A stretch of 28,142 bases of DNA from a virus. Shown here in pieces: positions 24,213 through 28,142 of the stretch. Each line of letters opens with the position of its first letter. Within the stretch, counting starts at the first letter, position 1. Under the pieces are notes generated by a model that saw only the letters and a program-made list of their open reading frames with translations, was not told the origin of the DNA and did not search any database. The position numbers and the translations under genes were made by a program. Where the stretch lies: IMG/VR virus record IMGVR_UViG_3300024354_000060, positions 1 to 28,142 of that record; one strand, given 5' to 3'.

Positions 24213-24376
24213 GGCTTCATTGTTATTATTTGTACTATCGCCTTCTCAATCGATAGAAATATCGCTCCCTCAAATGCTATCTCAAAGAACATCATTGCGT
24301 GCTCCTCGTCAGCACAGCATATGTATATGTTGGACTCCTCGCCATTCTGTATGTATTTAATGTTGTACCTGTTCAT
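24200..24376 (-). CDS. Hypothetical protein, 58 aa
   Basis: Started at the ATG of 24376, which shares ATGA with the stop of the 64-aa gene; the open frame continues to a TTG at 24418 but would then overlap by 46 nt. The product is MNRYNIKYIQNGEESNIYIC, then CADEEHAMMFFEIAFEGAIF and a short strand end (IVQIITMKPCLN). The alpha-beta pattern suggests a compact soluble domain. No known family. Confidence 0.6.
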   Translation of the reverse strand: MNRYNIKYIQNGEESNIYICCADEEHAMMFFEIAFEGAIFLSIEKAIVQIITMKPCLN

Positions 24377-24567
24377 AGTTGTTTTAATTCTTGTTCTACT
24401 TGTTTCCAATAGTGCCAACCAAATTGAAATTGACGAGTGTCTGTATTTGCAAGTGCATTTAATACCTCATCAATAGCAATTAAGGCACATTGCTTAGCGC
24501 AATAATCATCTACTGTTATTTCAAAATTTATCATGAATAACTCCTTTGCTTTTTCTTGTGGTGTCAT
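24373..24567 (-). CDS. Conserved Bacteroidetes phage protein, 64 aa (MTPQEKAKEL type)
   Basis: Begins MTPQEKAKELFMINFEITVD, then a Cys-containing helix AKQCALIAIDEVLNAL, and ends WHYWKQVEQELKQL. The arrangement TP-x-EKAKEL... QCALIAxDE... YWxxVxxEL is one I recall repeatedly from Flavobacterium-type genomes and phages as a small helical protein without assigned function. It is joined at both ends by ATGA overlaps (24564-24567 and 24373-24376). Confidence 0.8.
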   Translation of the reverse strand: MTPQEKAKELFMINFEITVDDYCAKQCALIAIDEVLNALANTDTRQFQFGWHYWKQVEQELKQL

Positions 24568-24836
24568 AGTTCTAGCTTTACTTCAGTTATTAGGTTTCGT
24601 GAGTAGTACTCCTCGCTCCAATCACCCACCAAATATACGGAGACTAACGAATCTAACCAAGCCTGCCTGTTCCTAAACGACTCAAGTGGCTCGTAGATGA
24701 AGTGGATGTCGTACATCTTGCCGTCAATCTCCCTCGACTCCCACTCGTCAGTGTAGTCGAAGAATATTTCTGCTACCTCTTGATTGTCTACCGACAGAAC
24801 TACTGACCGATAGAACGGATTTACTTTTGCTTTCAT
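24564..24836 (-). CDS. Hypothetical protein, 90 aa, first gene after the repeat-rich region
   Basis: I start it at the ATG of 24836 (MKAKVNPFYRSVVLSVDNQE). The open frame runs 19 codons further to a GTG, but that stretch is made of the two 16-nt direct repeats and is better read as a leader. The product is acidic with strands around VVLSVDNQEVAEIFFDYTDE and MYDIHFIYEPLESF, and a helix with RQAWLDSLVSVYLVGDW. It is the first gene downstream of the AT-rich region and heads the run toward the recombination genes. No family is recognised. Confidence 0.65.
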   Translation of the reverse strand: MKAKVNPFYRSVVLSVDNQEVAEIFFDYTDEWESREIDGKMYDIHFIYEPLESFRNRQAWLDSLVSVYLVGDWSEEYYSRNLITEVKLEL

Positions 24837-24872
24837 AATGTTGGTTTGTGTTAAAAAATGTTGGTTTGTGTT
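24837..24872. repeat. Two 16-nt direct repeats just upstream of a start codon
   Basis: AATGTTGGTTTGTGTT occurs at 24837-24852 and again, identically, at 24857-24872 (period 20 nt). The first copy touches the minus-strand ATG at 24836. They form the left end of the repeat-rich, AT-rich region and could bind a regulator. Confidence 0.8.
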
Positions 24873-25128
24873 GATTTTTTTTTGAGTTGACACTCTGAAA
24901 CCCTTGATTTTACTAGGTTAGTGTTAAAATGTTAATTTTTATACCCTAATTCGAAAATAAAAAAAATATTATATATATAGTATAGTATTATATAGAAAAA
25001 AAAATTCTACAATATTTTGGCTTAAAAATCAACATTTCAACATTCTGTGAGTCAACTCGTTGATTTACAGATAGTTAACCAGTGTTGATTTGAAAAAAAA
25101 TTAACATTTTTCGTCATGAGTCAACACT
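24873..25128. other. AT-rich, box-repeat non-coding region: candidate replication origin or control region
   Basis: The largest gene-free stretch of the window. A core at about 24950-25015 is almost all A and T. Around it the hexamer TGTTGA/TCAACA and close variants recur: 24869-24874, GAGTTGACACTC 24884-24895, GTGTTAAAATGTTAA from 24921, TCAACATTTCAACATT from 25029, GAGTCAACTCGTTGA from 25049, then the inverted pair AGTGTTGA (25081-25088) and TCAACACT (25121-25128). Iterated boxes beside a melting-prone core fit a phage origin or an operator array. On the minus strand the core contains TATAAT, a possible promoter element for the 24836 gene. All flanking genes run in one direction, so it is not a divergent promoter. 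The last 28 nt overlap the 3' end of the 53-aa gene. Confidence 0.5.
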
Positions 25129-25262
25129 AGTACCATTATCGTTATACCTAACAGGCTGATAGTCAGACAGGTATGCAGTTCGTTAGATATGTCTAGCTTG
25201 CTTCTGCCAAGAATCCATACACCAAGTACAGATACCATGGCTATTCTTGATAGTGTCTTCAT
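25101..25262 (-). CDS. Small membrane protein, 53 aa
   Basis: The ATG at 25262 shares ATGA with the stop of the 89-aa gene, and the frame runs 53 codons to TAA at 25101. The product has an apolar stretch at about 7-19 (AMVSVLGVWILG), a polar loop (RSKLDISNELHTC) and a stronger membrane segment at about 33-48 (LTISLLGITIMVLVLT), ending HDEKC. Coupling by overlap and the membrane-like sequence support a real gene. Its 3' end lies inside the repeat-rich region. Function unknown. Confidence 0.6.
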   Translation of the reverse strand: MKTLSRIAMVSVLGVWILGRSKLDISNELHTCLTISLLGITIMVLVLTHDEKC

Positions 25263-25528
25263 TGTTCTATTTTTGAAATGAATAAATGTAGCTTCCTCTT
25301 GGATATGTAGCTGTTTAGGTAGTTGTCGTGATCGACCAATAGCTCGATGTGATGTAGTACGTACTTCCTTACATAGTGCTCTATTGACTTGATGTCGGTA
25401 TAATTGAATGACTCTTCAGTTCCGTCTATCTTTGACAGGTCTTCCATGCCAGCAAATTTACCTAGAGGTAGAGAGAACACTGCGCCCCCTCTCTCAAACG
25501 TTTGTTCGCAAAAATTAATTAGGTTCAT
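25259..25528 (-). CDS. Hypothetical protein, 89 aa
   Basis: Mixed alpha-beta sequence: MNLINFCEQTFERGGAVFSL at the start, an acidic middle (FAGMEDLSKIDGTEESFNY) and a His-rich helix (IEHYVRKYVLHHIELLVDHD). No membrane segment or known motif is seen. It follows the SH3-like gene by 10 nt and overlaps the 53-aa gene by ATGA. Confidence 0.6.
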   Translation of the reverse strand: MNLINFCEQTFERGGAVFSLPLGKFAGMEDLSKIDGTEESFNYTDIKSIEHYVRKYVLHHIELLVDHDNYLNSYISKRKLHLFISKIEQ

Positions 25529-25538
25529 ATCACAATCA

Positions 25539-25763
25539 TCATTTAAGTTCTACAATAGTCTCCAAGTTAATCATTCGGAACTCTCGCTTGTGCATGTCAA
25601 ACACAACCATTAGTCCCTTGTCAGATGGATTGAACGACATGCCTACTCCCTTGACTCCCTTTCGTACTCCAAGCCGAGCGACCATCCTTCTGATAGAACC
25701 ATCCTTCTTGATAAAGGTTACAGAAAACATCCTGTTGCCCTTTGCTAAAATTTGTTGTTTCAT
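25539..25763 (-). CDS. SH3-like beta-barrel small protein, 74 aa
   Basis: I start it at the ATG of 25763, which shares ATGA with the stop of the 55-aa gene; an in-frame ATG at 25811 would overlap that gene by 52 nt. The product is MKQQILAKGNRMFSVTFIKK, then DGSIRRMVARLGVRKGVKGV, then strands ending EFRMINLETIVELK. The run FSVTFIKKDGSIRRM...RLGV.KGVKG matches small Bacteroidetes phage proteins annotated as SH3 beta-barrel fold. Basic and compact; nucleic-acid binding is possible but unproven. Confidence 0.75.
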   Translation of the reverse strand: MKQQILAKGNRMFSVTFIKKDGSIRRMVARLGVRKGVKGVGMSFNPSDKGLMVVFDMHKREFRMINLETIVELK

Positions 25764-25927
25764 AGCGGTTTTAAATTTAATCTTATTAATATCTCTTGAA
25801 CGGCTAACCATTGTGCCGTTACACGTTGTACGTAATCGTCATCTGAGCCAAACGTATCGGTTACCTCTTCTTTCCAATCTCGCATCTCTTTCTCGTATGC
25901 TAGAATGATTCTTGTTGTTTCTTCCAT
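25760..25927 (-). CDS. Small acidic protein, 55 aa, overlapping the terC-like gene end
   Basis: The ATG at 25927 opens a 55-codon frame ending in TGA at 25760 that overlaps the SH3-like ATG as ATGA. The product is MEETTRIILAYEKEMRDWKE, then EVTDTFGSDDDYVQRVTAQW and LAVQEILIRLNLKPL: two amphipathic helices around an acidic turn. The start lies 28 nt inside the 3' end of the TerC-like gene. Its fit between two genes and its regular helical sequence support it. No family is recognised. Confidence 0.6.
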   Translation of the reverse strand: MEETTRIILAYEKEMRDWKEEVTDTFGSDDDYVQRVTAQWLAVQEILIRLNLKPL

Positions 25928-26547
25928 CTTGATTTAATTAATAGTGGTACAATAAACATGACTAGTGTAGCTACTGAGAATGCCATGTCTACATGCTCAG
26001 TGTTTAATACAGGCAGGAAGTATGATAGTGCTAACTTCGTGCCTAGCATTCCGATTACAGCGTATGCAGTCTTCTCCATCAACGGATTGCTGTTGATTAC
26101 GCTGATGAATGTTGTCGTTGCAAATCTGATGGCTAGTATGCCAATGAATACGCCCATGATGATGACCAACATGCTGTCAGTAAATGATACCGATGCCAAG
26201 ATGTTGTCTATAGAGAATACCAAGTCCATCATCTCGATCGATAGTACGGTCAGCCAAAATGATCGTGAGTTTATCTTGTGCTCCTGTTCTTCTGAACCTT
26301 TGAAACTTTTGAAGCACAGGTACATGAGGTATAGTCCACCCAAGACCTTGAGCCATGACATGTTGATTAGTACGGATGCAATCAATAGAGCTAGCCCTCT
26401 GAATACGTATGCACCGATTATGCCGTAGGTTAAAGCTTTCTTCTGCTGTTCCTTCGGTAGTGTGTTGACCATGGTAGCCATGACGGCTGCATTGTCTATG
26501 CTCAAGATTATCTCAAGCAGTACGATGTTTAAGATTATTAGTATCAT
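25900..26547 (-). CDS. TerC-family integral membrane protein
   Basis: 215 residues with about seven apolar segments. It carries the two family signatures: LLEIILSIDNAAV (10-22, with SIDN at 16-19) and EMMDLVFSIDNI (105-116, with SIDN at 112-115), whose Asp residues lie in the membrane. At 215 aa it is close to the short YceF/YkoY-type members rather than the longer TerC/Alx proteins. Family members are linked to manganese export and tellurite resistance, and some assist metal loading of exported proteins. It starts 2 nt after the 74-aa gene stop (TAACCATG). A complete host-type transporter in a phage accessory array is unusual. Confidence 0.9.
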   Translation of the reverse strand: MILIILNIVLLEIILSIDNAAVMATMVNTLPKEQQKKALTYGIIGAYVFRGLALLIASVLINMSWLKVLGGLYLMYLCFKSFKGSEEQEHKINSRSFWLTVLSIEMMDLVFSIDNILASVSFTDSMLVIIMGVFIGILAIRFATTTFISVINSNPLMEKTAYAVIGMLGTKLALSYFLPVLNTEHVDMAFSVATLVMFIVPLLIKSRWKKQQESF

Positions 26548-26549
26548 GG

Positions 26550-26774
26550 TTAAAAATTTAGTGTGTCAAAATCTGTATACATTTTTACATATTCCAGTGG
26601 GAATCTGCCGACTATTGCGCTGAACAGCATGTCGTTGTCGTACTCTTCGTATCCGTCTCGCTCTGCGTTAACGATTGGTTGGATTACCTCAGCTATTTGG
26701 TCATCGCTAAGTGTTGTCAGTAGGTAGAAGTCCTCTTCTGCCCATGCCGTTGTGTTTATTCTAATTACTCTCAT
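26550..26774 (-). CDS. Hypothetical protein with MRVIRINTTAW N-terminus, 74 aa
   Basis: Begins MRVIRINTTAWAEEDFYLLT and continues TLSDDQIAEVIQPIVNAE, ending in an acidic, aromatic tail (FPLEYVKMYTDFDTLNF). The first 11 residues are identical to those of the next gene upstream, while the rest is unrelated. The ATG follows the upstream stop as TAACCATG. Function unknown. Confidence 0.65.
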   Translation of the reverse strand: MRVIRINTTAWAEEDFYLLTTLSDDQIAEVIQPIVNAERDGYEEYDNDMLFSAIVGRFPLEYVKMYTDFDTLNF

Positions 26775-26778
26775 GGTT
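26742..26778. repeat. 37-nt start-codon duplication, copy 1
   Basis: This stretch and 26993-27029 match at 34 of 37 positions by direct comparison; the 21 nt nearest the start codon are identical. Both cover the first 12 codons or so and the CC before the ATG of adjacent minus-strand genes. Confidence 0.85.
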
Positions 26779-27025
26779 ATTTAATTTTTTCGGTTATTAT
26801 TTCAACTGATACATCTATGGAGTAGAATATTTGTTCAATTGTGGCTTCATTGTCAAACGCCATGTCTAGCGCTTGCATCTTTTGTTCGTCCGTTAGTTCG
26901 TTGTTATCGTCACGCACATCGTCAATGCTCCATAGGTTGTCTACATAGTACCCTGCCTTGCGGAGTACTTGCTTTGCTTTATTTATTTCGTTCCAAGCTG
27001 TTGTGTTGATTCTAATTACTCTCAT
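26777..27025 (-). CDS. Hypothetical protein with MRVIRINTTAW N-terminus, 82 aa
   Basis: Begins MRVIRINTTAWNEINKAKQV, has a helix followed by a short aromatic strand (LRKAGYYVDNLWSIDDV), then acidic helices (LTDEQKMQALDMAFDNEATI) and ends SVEIITEKIK. It shares only its first 11 residues with the 74-aa gene downstream. It lies 5 nt after the 84-aa gene stop. Function unknown. Confidence 0.65.
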   Translation of the reverse strand: MRVIRINTTAWNEINKAKQVLRKAGYYVDNLWSIDDVRDDNNELTDEQKMQALDMAFDNEATIEQIFYSIDVSVEIITEKIK

Positions 27026-27029
27026 GGTT
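26993..27029. repeat. 37-nt start-codon duplication, copy 2
   Basis: Pairs with 26742-26778 (34 of 37 identical). It encodes the shared MRVIRINTTAW N-terminus. Confidence 0.85.
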
Positions 27030-27030
27030 T

Positions 27031-27285
27031 CTAGTTATTATAATAATTGTATTCAAAACATTCTCTTATCTCTCTTCCATATGCCGTATCAAATCCATAG
27101 CTAGTCGTCATAGGAATGTCTCCTCGTCTCTCTATTATATAAAAGAACAAGTCCTTTTTGTTTAGATTGTACTCCTTAGCTGTTTTGATTATTGCATAGT
27201 ACATCCTGTAGATGTCGTGTCTCATTGGACCATAATTACTAGTTATATAGTCAATTATGAATTTCTTGCTTATTGTGTTTCTCAT
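27031..27285 (-). CDS. Hypothetical protein, 84 aa
   Basis: Starts MRNTISKKFIIDYITSNYGP and is rich in Tyr (11 by eye) and basic residues, with a helix MYYAIIKTAKEYNLNKKDLF and a C-terminus ending FEYNYYNN. The helix-loop pattern could be a small helical domain. The ATG follows the upstream stop as TAACCATG. No family is recognised. Confidence 0.6.
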   Translation of the reverse strand: MRNTISKKFIIDYITSNYGPMRHDIYRMYYAIIKTAKEYNLNKKDLFFYIIERRGDIPMTTSYGFDTAYGREIRECFEYNYYNN

Positions 27286-27287
27286 GG

Positions 27288-27512
27288 TTATATATTTATT
27301 TCTTGTATGTATACTTTTTCTGCTCCGTTCTTAAATTGTACATAGAACTCGTCACCTAGTTCAGTGTAGACTTCACATATGTCTCCCGTTCGTTTTAGTT
27401 CGTTTACGATTTCTGAGAAGTGGTCATACGCATCATCGTATGATGTAAAGTATTGGTGCTCGTTGTAGTCTAAACAATCGAACACATGGTGTACTGCAAA
27501 AATTGTTTTCAT
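27288..27512 (-). CDS. Hypothetical protein, 74 aa
   Basis: Starts MKTIFAVHHVFDCLDYNEHQ, then an alternating helix (DDAYDHFSEIVNELKRTGDI) and beta strands (CEVYTELGDEFYVQFKNG), ending VYIQEINI. The alpha-beta pattern and even acidic/aromatic content suggest a small folded domain. It is coupled to the 41-aa gene upstream by ATGA. Function unknown. Confidence 0.6.
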   Translation of the reverse strand: MKTIFAVHHVFDCLDYNEHQYFTSYDDAYDHFSEIVNELKRTGDICEVYTELGDEFYVQFKNGAEKVYIQEINI

Positions 27513-27634
27513 GATATTTGTGTTATTGATATTACTTCATAGCCCTCGTATGACATGAGCCACATTACTTTTCCTTCGTTCCATGCTTCTACGATGAAAC
27601 TACCTTGCTTTGTTATTACCCTGTACTTGTTCAT
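27509..27634 (-). CDS. Small protein, 41 aa
   Basis: The ATG at 27634 shares ATGA with the upstream gene's stop, and its own TGA overlaps the next ATG as ATGA, so 41 codons fit between two genes exactly. The product reads MNKYRVITKQGSFIVEAWNE then GKVMWLMSYEGYEVISITQI. It looks like a three-strand beta sheet plus turn: small but regular. No relatives are recognised. Confidence 0.6.
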   Translation of the reverse strand: MNKYRVITKQGSFIVEAWNEGKVMWLMSYEGYEVISITQIS

Positions 27635-28005
27635 GGTGTGTATATTTTCTTGTTATCAATTAGCATCTCTGCGAATTCTTGCTTGTCAGCGTTGTTGCCG
27701 TTGTTGTCTATCCAATGTGGCATCACACGTGGATTGTAGGATACCTGTCCCCTCATCCAAAGGTTCTCGGTAGGATACAGCACAACGTCCTCAGCCATAA
27801 TCCATGCGCAAACAGTTTTGTTAGCGCCATCGTTGATTTTCTTGGCGGTAGAAGGATGATTTTGAAGCTTGCCGTTTACGATTAGTGCTTGGAAGTTTTC
27901 TGGCTCAAAGAACCACACGTTCTTGGTGGTCACGTCCTCTACTCTCCACTTCATGTAGTTCTCACCTTGTCCAAGGTGGAATCTGATTTTAAAGTTACGT
28001 TTCAT
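27631..28005 (-). CDS. Conserved phage protein, 124 aa (FHLGxGEN... KxVCAWI type)
   Basis: I start it at the ATG of 28005; the open frame extends to 28125 but the extra 40 residues cross a G8 tract and a hairpin. The product is MKRNFKIRFHLGQGENYMKW, then VWFFEPENFQALIVNGKLQN, then STAKKINDGANKTVCAWIMA and a variable C-terminus. The set FHLGxGxNxxxW, FxPE, a small-polar turn (LQNHPSTA) and KTVCAW is one I recall from many phage proteins of unknown function. It is the first complete gene of the array on the right. Confidence 0.75.
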   Translation of the reverse strand: MKRNFKIRFHLGQGENYMKWRVEDVTTKNVWFFEPENFQALIVNGKLQNHPSTAKKINDGANKTVCAWIMAEDVVLYPTENLWMRGQVSYNPRVMPHWIDNNGNNADKQEFAEMLIDNKKIYTP

Positions 28006-28022
28006 GGTTATTTGTTTTAATC

Positions 28023-28048
28023 GTGCGTTACGGATGCGCACCCCCCCC
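28023..28048 (-). promoter_or_regulatory. Leader hairpin next to a G8 tract
   Basis: GTGCG (28023-28027) and CGCAC (28037-28041) can pair around a 9-nt loop, and a run of eight C on the plus strand (28041-28048) abuts it, sharing one base with the stem. On the minus strand this is G8 then the stem, ending 17 nt before the ATG of the 124-aa gene. It may shape the leader; a terminator is unlikely because no U-tract follows. Confidence 0.3.
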
Positions 28049-28054
28049 GTTTTA

Positions 28055-28142
28055 TTATGAATTGCGTATATTGTTTTGAATTGTCCAATAAATATCACTA
28101 AATTGTTCTTCCATAGCATTGTCAATATAGTTACACAATGAA
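28055..28142 (-). CDS. C-terminal end of an unidentified gene, cut by the window edge
   Basis: A frame open from the right edge runs 28 codons to TAA at 28055-28057, ending ...NAMEEQFSDIYWTIQNNIRN plus Ser. The composition is like the neighbours' and the stop lies 49 nt before the next ATG. Too short to name. Confidence 0.45.
   Translation of the reverse strand, partial: SLCNYIDNAMEEQFSDIYWTIQNNIRNS

Noticed and set aside
24837-24893. GTG-started extension of the 90-aa gene through the direct repeats
   Set aside because: The extra residues merely translate the 16-nt repeats; the ATG at 24836 is the better start.
24950-25020. AT-rich run as a CRISPR leader or array
   Set aside because: No regularly spaced repeats with unique spacers are present here or elsewhere in the window.
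28006-28125. Extension of the 124-aa gene to an ATG at 28125
   Set aside because: It would run through the G8 tract and hairpin and over the end of the partial upstream gene, and the family start fits the ATG at 28005.

Overview
This window is part of the genome of a tailed phage (or prophage) of a Bacteroidetes host, most likely from the Flavobacteriia. The call rests on several points. DNA is AT-rich and clear Shine-Dalgarno sites are almost absent. The replication protein joins a BT4734/VirE-type N-terminus to a D5-like helicase. There is a DUF3127-type ssDNA-binding-like protein. Several small proteins look like ones I remember from flavobacterial phages (N-termini MKQTAVEWL and MTPQEKAKEL). 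Family names come from memory and visible motifs, not from a search.

Layout: bases 1-13072 are a plus-strand late (virion) block. It holds the 3' part of a GNAT acetyltransferase, two probable internal virion proteins (254 and 476 aa) and one giant 3495-aa protein. The order small Ala/Gln-rich protein, mid-size protein, giant protein is that of the T7 gp14-gp15-gp16 internal virion proteins. The giant protein has the build of a phage polyvalent protein: N-terminal repeats, coiled coil, Gly-rich hydrophobic block, an HEAFH zincin motif, a distinct AT-rich domain, an ART-like domain, a small beta-barrel-like domain, long helical stretches and a C-terminal large-polyvalent-protein-type region.

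At 13069-13072 the block meets, stop codon on stop codon, a long minus-strand block that runs to the window end. In its transcription order, from 28142 downward, this block holds: an array of tiny accessory genes and a TerC-family membrane protein (28142-25100); an AT-rich non-coding stretch with repeated TGTTGA/TCAACA boxes that could be an origin or control region (24837-25128); more small membrane and cytosolic genes (24836-23050); a recombination group of a 159-aa protein, a PD-(D/E)XK exonuclease and an SSB-like protein (23032-21458); a terminator hairpin; a lipoprotein, a Cys-rich protein and other small genes; tRNA-Arg(UCU); a Dps-like helical protein; then the replication group of MazG-like protein, primase-helicase, SF2 helicase, VRR-NUC nuclease and a calcineurin-like phosphoesterase with an HTH.

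The minus-strand genes are tightly coupled. Many junctions are 4-nt ATGA overlaps, and using those junctions I corrected several starts and recovered four complete small genes of 33, 53, 55 and 41 aa plus a partial one at the right edge. Start-codon-centred sequence duplications and a recurring TAACCATGA junction suggest how the accessory array is shuffled. No terminase, capsid, portal, DNA polymerase, integrase, lysis gene or CRISPR array is recognisable here. No gene-free stretch exceeds 300 bases.
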